Of a stretch of DNA of 64,000 nucleotides, positions 1 to 9,574 are shown one piece after another. This stretch comes from Bacteroidales bacterium (GTDB lineage Bacteria > Bacteroidota > Bacteroidia > Bacteroidales > GCA-2748055), in NCBI GenBank assembly GCA_023138875.1, contig JAGLOO010000030.1, positions 124,001-188,000 of the forward strand. The letters are read 5' to 3'. The position numbers and the translations under genes are program-made. The notes under the pieces are model-generated. The model had not been told where the DNA came from. It saw only the letters and a list, made by a program, of their open reading frames with translations, and searched no databases. Position 1 is the stretch's first letter. Every line of letters starts with the position of its first letter.

Positions 1-1518
1 GGCCATAAGATAAACCATAGCGATATTGGGCGATATTGGCATGAGCTGCACCCTCGCCGGGTCAATCAACTCATTGTCTGGCTTATTGGAAGCTTTCTGG
101 ATCTGAGCTTCTGCCCTTTGCTGAAGAAGAAAAGTGTACAATACATTGTTCAGATTAAACTTACGTTCTATACCTAAAAGCTGACGCTCTTTCACTGGTA
201 ATCCGGCTGCCTTCACATTCAAGCGCCTGATTTGTGAACTGTTTTCATCCATAGCCATCTTATTGGCCCGTATGATCCCCAGCAAGGTCTCTCTTATACT
301 CTGTTTTGTATTTCTTATTTTTAATTCAAGCTGGGACTGTAGAGGGTTTCTTTCACCCACACCACTGCTAAAATACTCCGCTTGTGTGGTTGAAAGTTCC
401 TGCATAAGCCGGGCAAGAAGAGGATCTGAAATACCCATGGTTGCCGGAGAGATAGGTACTTCCTTATTGCTTTCTTTTGAAAGGTATTCTGTAAGATATT
501 CGAAATAGTTCGATTCCAGCTGTAACCTGGCTTTCTCATTTTCAAGTTCCATTGCCTGATCTAAAATCTGTTCTGCCTGGATTGATACATCCATGATCCT
601 GTTCCTGGAGCGGAATTCCTGAAGTGCATTTTCTGTAATCATCAGTGAATCTGATACATCCACCAGTTGTTCATCAATAAAGGCAATGATCCGGTTGGCC
701 TCATGATTTTTCTTCTCCAGATTGCTGGCCAGGAATACATCTGTGAGTTTAGAAAGAAACATCAAGTCTTTGATCTTGTTAGTCCCCTCAAGACTTAATC
801 TGATCACACTACCTTCTCTTGAAAACTTGTCTATTTTAAGTCGTTGCCGATAATAGTCAGTCAGGGTTTCATTATTAAGGAATTTAAAGTAAATCTTATT
901 TGATGGCATCCGATCTGGAAAAAGTGTGGGATCTGGTACAACATTGACAGATGCTCCCATGAAATCAATTTTACTTCCAAACGACACCACGGTATCAACT
1001 GTCCCCATTGGTTTCTTATGATATGAAAGCTTAAAAGACCTGCCTTCCTTCATATCTATGGAAAACTCCCTGTTATGTATGATTTCTGAATTAGAATAAG
1101 GGATTACGTCTATTGGGTGGTATGGATAATATGAAACTCGTTTAAACAGGCCTTTCCTATAATAATCAATCTTAAAGGACAATTCATCCAGTGCTTTATT
1201 GATCATTGACCAGGACGATAGTATTTGAATCTGGTTATCAAGATTCTGGGCACCTGCTTGCAAACCAAAACCCTGCAGCATACTTTCAGTGTCTGGAATA
1301 CCCCTGGAACCACCTTCTTCAATTAAAATAGTTGAACTCACTAGGTAGATCGGAATGGTATACTTATTATAAACAGTTGCACAAGTGCCGGCAACTATAA
1401 GTGAAATCAAGAATAGGTGCCACTTAGACAGAATCAACTTCAGGATCTTACCCAAATTGATAATATCCGGCTGTTTTCGGGAGATGGTTTGATTTGAGTC
1501 AGAGGGATGTGGTTGCAT
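1..1518 (-). CDS. Wzc/GumC-like polysaccharide chain-length / tyrosine autokinase protein (3' part outside window)
   Basis: This is the N-terminal 506 codons of an inner-membrane polysaccharide co-polymerase; the frame stays open to the window edge, so the C-terminus is missing. I chose the ATG at 1518 because it follows the upstream export gene and gives a standard N-terminus: a polar stretch, then a membrane segment at about residues 28-50. The periplasmic Wzz-type region follows (IEEGGSRGIPDTESML, then a long polar coiled-coil rich in Glu, Gln and Arg at about 260-440). The visible end (PARVQLMPISPNIAMVYL) is where the second membrane helix of the family begins. In Bacteroidota such proteins usually continue into a BY-kinase domain, but that part is not visible. 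It controls chain length and export together with the Wza-like protein encoded just upstream. Confidence 0.85.
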   Translation of the reverse strand, partial: MQPHPSDSNQTISRKQPDIINLGKILKLILSKWHLFLISLIVAGTCATVYNKYTIPIYLVSSTILIEEGGSRGIPDTESMLQGFGLQAGAQNLDNQIQILSSWSMINKALDELSFKIDYYRKGLFKRVSYYPYHPIDVIPYSNSEIIHNREFSIDMKEGRSFKLSYHKKPMGTVDTVVSFGSKIDFMGASVNVVPDPTLFPDRMPSNKIYFKFLNNETLTDYYRQRLKIDKFSREGSVIRLSLEGTNKIKDLMFLSKLTDVFLASNLEKKNHEANRIIAFIDEQLVDVSDSLMITENALQEFRSRNRIMDVSIQAEQILDQAMELENEKARLQLESNYFEYLTEYLSKESNKEVPISPATMGISDPLLARLMQELSTTQAEYFSSGVGERNPLQSQLELKIRNTKQSIRETLLGIIRANKMAMDENSSQIRRLNVKAAGLPVKERQLLGIERKFNLNNVLYTFLLQQRAEAQIQKASNKPDNELIDPARVQLMPISPNIAMVYLMA

Positions 1519-1574
1519 TTGTTTAAAGTCTGTTACTAAAGTCTTTTATGAAATAATCTAAGTTCTATATACAA

Positions 1575-2369
1575 TTACTGCAATACGTTATATAAGAGAA
1601 TGGCTGTGGTAACCGTTGATAGTATCAATACGTATGGAAAAGTACTCATCTGAAAGAATTTCCCCTTAAAAGGTTGTGCATATATCACATCATTGGGAAG
1701 AATATAGAAGAATTCTGAATCAACGATTTTGATATCCGTAAGATCAAATTCCTTAACAATTGAGCCATCCGATGTATTGCGAATAATTTGCACCTTATAC
1801 CGATTACTGAAATCACCCATATCACCTGCCATTGCAAGTGCTTGGAAGACATTTAATTGTTCTTTGTAGATAGGATATCTACCAGGTTGGCGTACCTCAC
1901 CAAGAATACTCACATAGTTATTTACTAGTTTAACAGTGATCGCAGCATCTGAAACATAATCATCCAGTATCTCCTGCAGAATTACTTTTACCTCCGGCAA
2001 TGTATGGCCGGCCACCTCCACTGGTCCAAGGTAGGGTATATCTACTGTTCCATCCTGCTGAACCGGATATGATAACAGATCAACGGCCTGAGGGCCTATA
2101 GACATCGTAGCAGAAGCAACAGGAATTGTATTAAACATTTCTGACCATCTCGGATCCGGGGTACTGACACGGATAAACAAATTATCGCTCGACTGTATCC
2201 TGTATATAAGATCTGCAGAATCGGGCTTTGAGAATTCTTCTGAGTCGTAATACTGAAGATAGGTGGTTTTTTTTGAGCTAACACAGGAGCTTACCAATGC
2301 TAATATAAACAAATAATAGATCAGCTTTGAATTCGAACGCCTTGAGGTTTTTTTTCTGCAAATATTCAT
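1575..2369 (-). CDS. Wza-like polysaccharide export lipoprotein
   Basis: A 264-aa outer-membrane polysaccharide export protein of the Poly_export/SLBB family. The N-terminus is a lipoprotein signal with a lipobox ending in Cys29 (LVSSC). The Poly_export region follows (about 50-135: YRIQSSDNLFIRV, then GTVDIPYLGPVEVAGHT), then one SLBB domain (about 145-215: VSILGEVRQPGRYPIYKE, with NVFQALAMAGDMGDFSNR). The last 20 residues are hydrophobic (PYVLILSTVTTAILLYNVL), resembling the C-terminal helix that crosses the outer membrane in Wza. It is 56 bp upstream of the Wzc-like gene on the same strand, the usual export pair. Both look AT-rich compared with the nqr genes to the right, as is common in surface-polysaccharide loci. 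Confidence 0.9.
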   Translation of the reverse strand: MNICRKKTSRRSNSKLIYYLFILALVSSCVSSKKTTYLQYYDSEEFSKPDSADLIYRIQSSDNLFIRVSTPDPRWSEMFNTIPVASATMSIGPQAVDLLSYPVQQDGTVDIPYLGPVEVAGHTLPEVKVILQEILDDYVSDAAITVKLVNNYVSILGEVRQPGRYPIYKEQLNVFQALAMAGDMGDFSNRYKVQIIRNTSDGSIVKEFDLTDIKIVDSEFFYILPNDVIYAQPFKGKFFQMSTFPYVLILSTVTTAILLYNVLQ

Positions 2370-2408
2370 TATTCGTGGTTTTATATTAATAATTTGAAAA
2401 TCCTTAGA

Positions 2409-3050
2409 TTACTCTTGAACTGGTTTACCCCAGTTTCTTTTCAAAATAACTTTACAAGGATTACCCATAGCCACTGAATTTGGAGGGATACTGCTGATGA
2501 CCACACTATTTGCACCAATTACAGAGTTTTTACCTATAGTGACCCCTTTTAATACCATACAGTTCATGCCCAAGAAGACGTTATCTTCGATTACGACTGG
2601 TCGAATGGTTATATCCGTCAAATCTCTTTTCCCTGGATCAGGGTTATGAAAATCAGAATCAAAAATAGTTGTGTATGCCCCAAGCAATACATTATTTCCT
2701 ATCGTAATACTGCCAAAAGCAGCAATTGTGGCTCCAGTGCCGCCAGTGTTCTTCCCTATTCTGATCTCTGCTCCTTTGTTCAGGGTAACAAATGCGCATC
2801 GTTTTACCAATCCAATACGAGCTGAATTCCTGGAAGAGTTGAACAGACAGTTATCTCCGATAGCTATTGTTGAGTTGGGGGCCCTGCTCATTCTGGGGTA
2901 ACCATTGAATTTAACATTCCTTCCATATTTAACCCCTTTAATGAAACAGAGCAGACGTACGAAATAACTAAAGAAATACACCTGCATTCTTACTCGAAAG
3001 ACAAACAGCAGTCTGAAGACCCAGCCTCTTAGATCAAATCTCCTTATCAT
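2409..3050 (-). CDS. Hexapeptide-repeat (left-handed beta-helix) acyltransferase
   Basis: A 213-aa protein of the LbH acyltransferase superfamily (WbbJ/maltose-acetyltransferase-like). After a basic, partly hydrophobic N-terminus there are imperfect hexapeptide turns (AIGDNCLFNSSRNSARIG, IRIGKNTGGTGATIAAFG, SITIGNNVLLGAYTTIFDSD). The conserved C-terminal active-site region contains HNPDPGKRD followed by VVIEDNVFLGMNCMVLKG, and the end is the typical GNPCKVI. Such enzymes transfer acetyl or another acyl group to a sugar during polysaccharide synthesis. It is the first gene of the small minus-strand group with the Wza- and Wzc-like genes (gap 39 bp), so decoration of the exported polysaccharide is a reasonable inference. 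The exact substrate cannot be read from the sequence. Confidence 0.85.
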   Translation of the reverse strand: MIRRFDLRGWVFRLLFVFRVRMQVYFFSYFVRLLCFIKGVKYGRNVKFNGYPRMSRAPNSTIAIGDNCLFNSSRNSARIGLVKRCAFVTLNKGAEIRIGKNTGGTGATIAAFGSITIGNNVLLGAYTTIFDSDFHNPDPGKRDLTDITIRPVVIEDNVFLGMNCMVLKGVTIGKNSVIGANSVVISSIPPNSVAMGNPCKVILKRNWGKPVQE

Positions 3051-3752
3051 GTTCTGTCAAATTAATAATAAGGTGTTGCTGTTGACCAATAACTAACAAG
3101 AAGATCAATTTAAAAAGGGAAGTTATGGAATCCTGTTTGAATAACCTAAGATACAGCTCCGCCCCCTCAGTCCCAGCGACCAAGTAAGCTATTAACTAAC
3201 ATCCACTCCAATAGCCATATGATAGTGGCTATTACAATGAATAGAAAAACTATTAAACTACTGAGGGGTCACTAGACAACTTCAAATAACCTCTTTCAAT
3301 TTGCGTTATCCAGTAACAAACTATCAACAAATTCCCTTATAAAAGACAAATTGAAATCTAAGGTGCCGGGTGGTTAGGGTTTTCATCATCAAATCTTGTT
3401 AAGACCCAGTAATTGTAAAGTCTAATATAGATATTATCCCATTAGGAAATATGAAGAGAGTAATCAATTTGACTAAAGCTTTTCTTGGCTATTTGGATAC
3501 CTGGAATTCAGTCAAATGATTGTTAATAATTGTGTGAAACATGCTCAATCCGCCATGAAATCTACAAGTTATTGTGTGAAGTCTACAAATAAGAAAAAAA
3601 CAACAAGATAATCTAAAAATCATTTATCCAGTTGATTAAGAGATTCATATAAAGAATTTCCTATTTCGTCAAAAACGATCAATAAGAAACCCTCTATCTA
3701 TTTATAAAAAGAATCAATAAAAACTACTAAGTTACTGAGTATTTAAGAGAAA
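3051..3752. other. AT-rich intergenic region with nested inverted repeats
   Basis: About 700 bp without a convincing gene, upstream of the minus-strand polysaccharide genes and downstream of the T9SS cargo gene. The visible structure is an inner hairpin at 3210-3217/3226-3233 (AATAGCCA/TGGCTATT, 8-nt loop) lying inside an outer inverted repeat at 3163-3171/3260-3268 (CCCCTCAGT/ACTGAGGGG). The rest is low-complexity AT-rich sequence with no open frame of interest on either strand. It probably holds the promoter of the 3050-to-1 transcription unit, but I could not place one convincingly. Confidence 0.6.
3163..3268. repeat. Nested inverted repeats upstream of polysaccharide genes
   Basis: The outer arms CCCCTCAGT (3163-3171) and ACTGAGGGG (3260-3268) are perfect 9-bp complements separated by 88 bp. 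The inner arms AATAGCCA (3210-3217) and TGGCTATT (3226-3233) form a second perfect 8-bp stem. The arms are shorter than those of the known invertible capsule promoters of Bacteroides, so any function is speculative. Confidence 0.5.
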
Positions 3753-4994
3753 CTATAGCTTCAAAAAGGGAATGTTTAGTTCTTTCTGCTCGCTTAAACG
3801 GACAGAATAATATCCAGGGGACAGGTGACTAATGTCGATATTGGAGGTTTCATGTGGCAGGACTCCCTCCATCACCACTCTGGCCGCCTGGTCAATCACT
3901 TTAAAAGTTGAGAACCTTTGATCACCACTGATCTTCAATGTAATTACATTGTTTGCAGGATTGGGATAGATCATTATTCCACCAACTCTATCAATGCCCT
4001 GACCTCCTATCAAATCGAGATACTCATGGAGCATCTCACTCAGATCAAATATGTGAAGTTTTTGAGGATTGTTGGCGACAGGTTGAACCACCAACCTCTC
4101 ATTTGAGACATAGTACTTAAGTCCATCATTTGTTGCAATTCCTTCAACCTGATGAAAGGGAAGAGAGACCGTCACCCTTCGCTTATTCCCTGAAAAAAAA
4201 TCATGACCACCGAAATCATATAACAGGTAGAAGAATGGATAAACAAGACTGGTGTAGCCACAGAGCACAAGCAGGTCACTGGATTCCAGGTAGGTGGCAC
4301 CAGTAATTAACCCCTGGATATTATAGGTGGCCCTTTTCTTTGCAGTAAAAGTACCGGGTATCTTTGGCAGGACATACAAACTGGTTTGCACACTAACCCA
4401 CTGCTTTGTAAACAGGTAAATGCTGTCCTCCGAAACAATCAACGCTTCGCAGTCAAAATCGGTCTCATTGGCCTCTTTTGGTTCAAAGTCTACCTGGTCA
4501 CTGTAAGAGAACCAGATGGTATCTATAACCGGACTTCCACTCTTTAAAGAGCCCTTCTCTATCCGTAACAAGTGCAAATCAGTCCTGTTACCACTCACAT
4601 TGTTCCCAAAGTCACCCAGGTATATATATTCATCGTCCAGTGAGATCTCTTCCCAGTCGGTATTCACAACACCCTTCAGGTCATAATCAAGCATGATATC
4701 AGCATTCACTGTGTCCAACCCATACAGCCTGGTGTCTTCACTGTCATTATGGGTCCAAACGTAGCCGTCCCATAGGATCAGCCCTGATGTTTCCGCAAGA
4801 TCATCACTTAAGATGGATGTGCTAACTGGTGACACTGATATGGGGTAATATGTACAGCTGCCATCATTGACAGTAGCCGATGGATCGTAATTATTTGCCA
4901 GTGCATCCGGGCATCCGGGCACCTGCGCCCGGCAGGCCACACTTAACAGCTGAATAACAGCCAGAAAAACAACAAGATGTAGATTGCGTATCAT
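3753..4994 (-). CDS. Secreted T9SS cargo protein, probable beta-propeller-like domain
   Basis: A 413-aa secreted protein. It has a signal peptide (MIRNLHLVVFLAVIQLLSVACRA) and then the short Bacteroidota motif CPDALANNYDPSATVNDGSC, an Asn/Asp-rich element often placed after signal peptides of surface proteins. The middle (about 60-330) alternates strands and Asp/Gly turns (SGLILWDGYVWTHNDSEDTRLYG, YIYLGDFGNN, DFDCEALIVSEDSIYLF, HQVEGIATNDGLKYYVSNE). That pattern suits a beta-propeller that reports or hydrolyses an extracellular substrate, but no catalytic motif is recognised. The last 80 residues are a T9SS type-A sorting domain (IMIYPNPANNVITLKI ... LSPGYYSVRL), so export and surface attachment are expected. 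It appears to be a single-gene unit. Confidence 0.8.
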   Translation of the reverse strand: MIRNLHLVVFLAVIQLLSVACRAQVPGCPDALANNYDPSATVNDGSCTYYPISVSPVSTSILSDDLAETSGLILWDGYVWTHNDSEDTRLYGLDTVNADIMLDYDLKGVVNTDWEEISLDDEYIYLGDFGNNVSGNRTDLHLLRIEKGSLKSGSPVIDTIWFSYSDQVDFEPKEANETDFDCEALIVSEDSIYLFTKQWVSVQTSLYVLPKIPGTFTAKKRATYNIQGLITGATYLESSDLLVLCGYTSLVYPFFYLLYDFGGHDFFSGNKRRVTVSLPFHQVEGIATNDGLKYYVSNERLVVQPVANNPQKLHIFDLSEMLHEYLDLIGGQGIDRVGGIMIYPNPANNVITLKISGDQRFSTFKVIDQAARVVMEGVLPHETSNIDISHLSPGYYSVRLSEQKELNIPFLKL

Positions 4995-5143
4995 TCGTAA
5001 CCTCCCGGATATTATTCCGATATCAAGTTAAGGAATTCTGCGTAATCGAACTATATACTGAAGCATATATCATGTTAGCAGCCTATAGCTGACGCGAAGC
5101 GACAGGTTAAGCTGCGATATGACATATGCGGAAGATCATATCA

Positions 5144-6148
5144 TTACGGCGACTCGATGTATTTGCTCATCCCCTGGGTATACCAGACCTGGTAGGTTCC
5201 CAGGTCAGCTCCATAGATAAAATAGGCATCGGTGTGTTTCAGGCCTTCGATGAATTCCTGAGCCTTCTCCAACCCCATGACCATACAGGCAGTGGCATAG
5301 GCATCGGCCGTCATGCAATCGGCAGTCAGCACCGTAGCGCTAAGCAACCGGGATTCTTTAGGATATCCGGTAGCCGGATCAATGGAATGGGTAATGCGGA
5401 TCCCGTCCTTCTCATAAAACTTCCGGTAGTTCCCCGATGTGGCCAGGGAGCGGTTGTGCATGCTGATGATCACCTGCAACTGCTCGCCCGGGATCATGTT
5501 CCCGTATATGGGCCGGTCGACCCCGATCCTCCAGAAACTACCCTTTGGATTGTTTCCCCGGGTCCTGATCTCTCCCCCGATCTCGACCATGTAATTCCTG
5601 CACCCCAACTCCTCCAGAAAACAGGATGTCACATCAACAGCGTAGCCCTGGGCAATGGCATTCACATTCAGTTTTACTGCGGAATGACTTTTGCTGACCA
5701 CGTCTGCCTCCAGGGCGACTTTATCCATGCCCACATACTGAAGCAAGCTATCCACCATAGCACTGTCCACCTCCAGCTTCTCGCCCGCTCCGAATCCCCA
5801 GGCATTGATCACCGGTCCGAGGGTAATGTCAAAAGCACCCCCGGTAAGCTGGTTCACCCGTCCGGCTTCCCGGAAAACGGTCCTGAAAAGTGTATCGGTG
5901 ACCACCTGCTCCTGGTTCTGGTTAATGCGGCTGATGATGCTGGCCGGCTCATAGGTGGAGAGCGAAAGGTCAAATGCTCCCAACAAAGAATCGACCCTCC
6001 CCTTCAGGTCATGCTCTGTGGGATGCTGATAAGTAATGCGGTAGGTAGTACCCTGGGTAAATCCCTGCAGGGAGTAATACTCCCCTCCTCCGCCAGGTTT
6101 ACATGATGATACCAGGACAAAAATGGTCAGAATGTTTAAGTATTTCAT
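5144..6148 (-). CDS. apbE: FAD:protein FMN transferase (ApbE), lipoprotein
   Basis: A 334-aa ApbE-family flavin transferase, which uses FAD to attach FMN covalently to a Thr in target proteins such as NqrB and NqrC. I start it at the ATG at 6148, not the longer frame, because that gives a clean lipoprotein signal (MKYLNILTIFVLVSSC, lipid Cys16), placing the enzyme at the periplasmic face. Family signatures are present: FDITLGPVINAWGFG, LNVNAIAQGYAVD, VEIGGEIRTRG with FWRIGVDRP, TSGNYRKFYE, ITHSIDPATGYP and the metal-binding TADAYATACMVMG. It lies 112 bp downstream of nqrF on the same strand, so the last step of Nqr maturation appears to be encoded with the pump. Confidence 0.95.
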   Translation of the reverse strand: MKYLNILTIFVLVSSCKPGGGGEYYSLQGFTQGTTYRITYQHPTEHDLKGRVDSLLGAFDLSLSTYEPASIISRINQNQEQVVTDTLFRTVFREAGRVNQLTGGAFDITLGPVINAWGFGAGEKLEVDSAMVDSLLQYVGMDKVALEADVVSKSHSAVKLNVNAIAQGYAVDVTSCFLEELGCRNYMVEIGGEIRTRGNNPKGSFWRIGVDRPIYGNMIPGEQLQVIISMHNRSLATSGNYRKFYEKDGIRITHSIDPATGYPKESRLLSATVLTADCMTADAYATACMVMGLEKAQEFIEGLKHTDAYFIYGADLGTYQVWYTQGMSKYIESP

Positions 6149-6260
6149 TATGGCTGAGGGAATAATAATTTCTGAGGGATGTTTTATAAGTAAACTGGGA
6201 TTTTTGCGAAGCAATAACCACTTTACGGTAAAATATCCCTCAGGAATATTTTGCTTGAGG

Positions 6261-7514
6261 CTATCCAAAATCGTCAAAGTCGATCATCTCTTCGGGCACA
6301 CCCAGATCATGGAGCAGGTTGGACACAGCATCGTTCATCATGGGTGGTCCGCACATGTAATACTCGATCTCCTCGGGTTCCTCGTGATCCCTTAGGTAGT
6401 TGTCATAGAGCACCTTGTGAATAAACCCGGTGTATCCATCCCATTTATCCTCTTCCTGGGGTTCTGACAACGCAATATTGAAGGTAAAATTAGGGAATTC
6501 CTTCTCAATGGCCCTGAAATGGTCCTCGTAGAAGATCTCCCTCCTGGAGCGGGCACCATACCAGTAAGTAACCTTCCGTTCGGTCTTCAGTGTATGGAAC
6601 AGGTGGAAAATGTGGGAACGCATGGGAGCCATACCTGCTCCGCCTCCCACATAGATCATCTCCTTCTTGGTCTCCTTAATGAAGAATTCTCCATAGGGCC
6701 CCGATACAGTCACCTTATCCCCCGGCTTGCATGAGAAAATATAGGAAGAACAGACACCCGGATTAATATTCCTGAACCGTCCATGGCTCACATCCCAGGG
6801 CGGTGTGGCGATCCTGATGTTCAGCATTACAATGTTCCCTTCTGCAGGGTGATTGGCCATGGAATAGGCCCTGTAGGTCTCCTCACTGTTCTTCATGCGG
6901 AGGTCCCACATCTTAAACTTGTCCCACTCATCGCGGTACTCCTCTTCCACATCAATGTCTTTGGAGAAATCCACCTCAAGCCTGGGCACATCGATCTGAA
7001 TGTATCCACCCGATTTGAAATTAAGTCTCTCCCCTTCCGGAAGCCTTACCACAAACTCCTTGATAAAGGTGGCCACATTGTGGTTGGAAACAACTTCGCA
7101 CTCCCATTTCTTGATCCCCATGACCTCTTCCGGGATCTGGATGGCCATGTCCTCCCTGATCTTCACCTGGCAGCCCAGTCTCCATTGCCGTTGTTGTTCT
7201 TTCCTGGTAAAGAAACCTGTCTCCGTCGGAAGGATGCTTCCACCGCCTTCGGTAACCTGGCACTTGCACATGCCACAGGTGCCGCCGCCTCCACAGGCTG
7301 AGGGAAGGAAAATTTCATTGGCCGACAGGGTATTCAGCAAGGTGGATCCCGGTGAAACTGTGAATTCCTTATCGTTGACTTTCAGCTGAACATCACCCTG
7401 GGGTGTCAGTTTATACCTTGCATAGAGTAACATAACAACCAGCAGCAGGATCACGAAAAGAAAGACTGCAACGCTGATCAGGATGACTAAAACTGTTGAA
7501 GTGAGAAATATCAT
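6261..7514 (-). CDS. nqrF: Na+-translocating NADH:quinone reductase subunit F
   Basis: A 417-aa NADH-oxidising subunit of Na+-NQR. An N-terminal membrane anchor (about 8-30) is followed by a plant-type [2Fe-2S] ferredoxin domain with the cluster ligands Cys74, Cys80, Cys83 ([10 protein letters not shown]) and Cys115 (WRLGCQV). The FAD domain shows RAYSMANHP, and the NADH domain shows [14 protein letters not shown] and [13 protein letters not shown]. The C-terminus MIDFDDFG is typical of NqrF. It takes electrons from NADH and passes them through FAD and the 2Fe-2S centre to the membrane subunits. It is the last gene of the nqrABCDEF run, 15 bp from nqrE. Confidence 0.97.
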   Translation of the reverse strand: MIFLTSTVLVILISVAVFLFVILLLVVMLLYARYKLTPQGDVQLKVNDKEFTVSPGSTLLNTLSANEIFLPSACGGGGTCGMCKCQVTEGGGSILPTETGFFTRKEQQRQWRLGCQVKIREDMAIQIPEEVMGIKKWECEVVSNHNVATFIKEFVVRLPEGERLNFKSGGYIQIDVPRLEVDFSKDIDVEEEYRDEWDKFKMWDLRMKNSEETYRAYSMANHPAEGNIVMLNIRIATPPWDVSHGRFRNINPGVCSSYIFSCKPGDKVTVSGPYGEFFIKETKKEMIYVGGGAGMAPMRSHIFHLFHTLKTERKVTYWYGARSRREIFYEDHFRAIEKEFPNFTFNIALSEPQEEDKWDGYTGFIHKVLYDNYLRDHEEPEEIEYYMCGPPMMNDAVSNLLHDLGVPEEMIDFDDFG

Positions 7515-7529
7515 TTTAACTTCGTTTTA

Positions 7530-8147
7530 TTACAATTTGATACCCATAAAACTCATGAAAGCAATACCCATCAAACCGGTAATGATGAAGGTAATTCCCA
7601 GTCCCCTGAGGGGAGCCGGAACGTTGGAGTAACGGATCTTTTCGCGGATGGCCGCAATGCCCACAATGGCCAGTAACCATCCCACACCCGAACCCAGTCC
7701 GAAGACCGTGGCTTCAGCGATGTTGGCATACTCCCTCTCCTGCATAAACAACGATCCGCCCAGGATGGCACAGTTCACCGCGATCAGGGGAAGAAAGATC
7801 CCCAGTGAATTGTAGAGTGCCGGTGTGAACTTTTCGATCACCATCTCCACCAGCTGCACCATGGAGGCTATCACCGCAATGAACATGATGAAGGTTAGAA
7901 AACTCAGGTCCACATCGCCGAGACTGGGACTGATCCATGTAAGTGCCCCTGCTTTGAGGATAAATTTCTCAAGGAGAAAGTTGATGGGAATTGTAAATCC
8001 AAGTACGAAGATCACTGCAATTCCAAGGCCTGTGGATGTTTTGACTGTTTTGGAAACAGCCAGGTACGAACACATGCCCAGGAAATAGGCAAAGATCATG
8101 TTATCAATAAAGATGGACTTGATAAATATGTTGACCAGATTTTCCAT
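7530..8147 (-). CDS. nqrE: Na+-translocating NADH:quinone reductase subunit E
   Basis: A 205-aa integral membrane protein of the NqrDE/RnfAE family with about six hydrophobic helices. Typical sequence includes the N-terminal [20 protein letters not shown], the cysteine-bearing [12 protein letters not shown] and [21 protein letters not shown]. NqrD and NqrE form a pseudo-symmetric pair that holds an intramembrane Fe-S centre through conserved Cys residues, here in FLGMCSYL and VNCAILGG. It lies between nqrD (15 bp) and nqrF. Confidence 0.97.
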   Translation of the reverse strand: MENLVNIFIKSIFIDNMIFAYFLGMCSYLAVSKTVKTSTGLGIAVIFVLGFTIPINFLLEKFILKAGALTWISPSLGDVDLSFLTFIMFIAVIASMVQLVEMVIEKFTPALYNSLGIFLPLIAVNCAILGGSLFMQEREYANIAEATVFGLGSGVGWLLAIVGIAAIREKIRYSNVPAPLRGLGITFIITGLMGIAFMSFMGIKL

Positions 8148-8162
8148 GGAGTTAGTGTGTTT

Positions 8163-8810
8163 CTAGTTGTTTTCGATCAGATCTTTTCTTCGAGACCGCT
8201 GTATCCAGATAATGATGCCCACCACAATCAGGGCCATGGGGGGAAGTATCATCATCCCGTTGTTCTCATAACCGGCATCATAAAAAGCCTGTGGGATCAC
8301 CTGGTACTCCAGGAGGGTACCCGATCCGAGCAGCTCCCTGAAGAAGGCCACAATGATCAGGATCACACCGTACCCGGCTGCGTTTCCAAGTCCGTCAAGG
8401 AAGGAAGGCCAGGGTTTGTTTGCCAGTGCGAAGGCTTCCAGACGGCCCATAATGATGCAGTTGGTAATGATGAGTCCCACGAACACCGACAGTTGTTTGC
8501 TTACGTCATAAGCATAGGCTTTGAGCACCTGGTCCACCAGGATCACCATGGTGGCAATGACCACCAGCTGGACGATAATCCGGATCCTGGGTGGCACCAT
8601 TTTCCTCAACAGGGAGATGGCCACATTGGATACAGCCATGACCACCACCACCGATAATGCCAGTACAATGGAAGGCTTCAGTTTGACGGTTACTGCCAGT
8701 GCGGAACAGACCCCCAGCACCTGTACAGTGATGGGATTGCTCTGTCCCAGCGGTTCAGTCAGAAGCTTAAGGTTTTTGGTGGAAAATAAAGGTTCCTTCT
8801 CGCTGCTCAT
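8163..8810 (-). CDS. nqrD: Na+-translocating NADH:quinone reductase subunit D
   Basis: A 215-aa multi-helix subunit of the NqrDE/RnfAE family. Diagnostic parts are NPITVQVLGVCSALAVTVKL and ITNCIIMGRLEAFALANKPW, which carry the conserved Cys residues of the intramembrane Fe-S site shared with NqrE, followed by FLDGLGNAAGYGVILI. It carries electrons across the membrane between NqrF and the FMN of NqrC. It sits in tight order between nqrC and nqrE. Confidence 0.97.
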   Translation of the reverse strand: MSSEKEPLFSTKNLKLLTEPLGQSNPITVQVLGVCSALAVTVKLKPSIVLALSVVVVMAVSNVAISLLRKMVPPRIRIIVQLVVIATMVILVDQVLKAYAYDVSKQLSVFVGLIITNCIIMGRLEAFALANKPWPSFLDGLGNAAGYGVILIIVAFFRELLGSGTLLEYQVIPQAFYDAGYENNGMMILPPMALIVVGIIIWIQRSRRKDLIENN

Positions 8811-8832
8811 ATTCTCTTGTTTTTTACTGTTT

Positions 8833-9558
8833 CTACTCAGCCACCTTGCGGAAATGGTTCACATAGCCCGACAGGCAATCACTCAACATCTCTTCCAGTC
8901 CCTTGGAAGTAATGGTTCCGCCGGATATCGCATCCACACCATGTGGATCGGCCGGATTAGCTCCGCCCTTTACCACCTCGATGGAAACAAATTCACCACT
9001 TTCGTCAAAGATGGTCTTCCCGGTAAACGGCTCCTGGAACCATCCCGTATTGATCTCGGAGCCCAGTCCGGGTGTTTCACTCTTATGGTCGAATACGGCC
9101 CCGTTGATGGTATTCATATCCGAATTAAAGGAGACATATCCCCAGATGGGGCCCCAGAGGCCTTTGCCCCTGACAGGTACCACGTACTTCTTGTCCCCGT
9201 CCTCAGCATATATGAATACAGGGTATTTCCGCTCCTCGCGCTCCTTATCCACTTCAACCTTGATATTCAGGGTGACTTCAAATGCATCGGCTTCAACCTC
9301 TGCTCCGTAAAAATCGACCACATACGATTCGGTAATATATTTACCAAACTCCTCAACGATATAGCTCTTCTTATCGCTTGCCTCGGCCACCTTTTCAGCT
9401 TTTCCAACTGAACGCAGAATGTCCTGTTTCTTCTCAATCTCGAGGTTCATCTGCTGAAGCGGCTTTAACTGTGTGGCAACGAAAGATAGCAGCACGGCCA
9501 CGATCGTCACCATGATCAGTGAAAAGACAAATATGTATGTATTGCTAAATTGTTTCAT
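8833..9558 (-). CDS. nqrC: Na+-translocating NADH:quinone reductase subunit C
   Basis: A 241-aa subunit with one N-terminal membrane helix (about 8-28) and a periplasmic FMN-binding domain. The covalent flavin site is visible as ISGGTITS, with the expected FMN-acceptor Thr at about residue 215. GLWGPIWGYVSF and PGLGSEI are family signatures. The substrate motif matches the ApbE enzyme encoded at the end of the same gene run. It lies 16 bp downstream of nqrB. Confidence 0.97.
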   Translation of the reverse strand: MKQFSNTYIFVFSLIMVTIVAVLLSFVATQLKPLQQMNLEIEKKQDILRSVGKAEKVAEASDKKSYIVEEFGKYITESYVVDFYGAEVEADAFEVTLNIKVEVDKEREERKYPVFIYAEDGDKKYVVPVRGKGLWGPIWGYVSFNSDMNTINGAVFDHKSETPGLGSEINTGWFQEPFTGKTIFDESGEFVSIEVVKGGANPADPHGVDAISGGTITSKGLEEMLSDCLSGYVNHFRKVAE

Positions 9559-9574
9559 GCTCGTTTCTATGGTA

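Noticed and set aside
5126-6106. 326-aa plus-strand frame opposite apbE
   Set aside because: It is the shadow of a clear ApbE gene, rich in His/Gly/Pro, without any recognisable domain.
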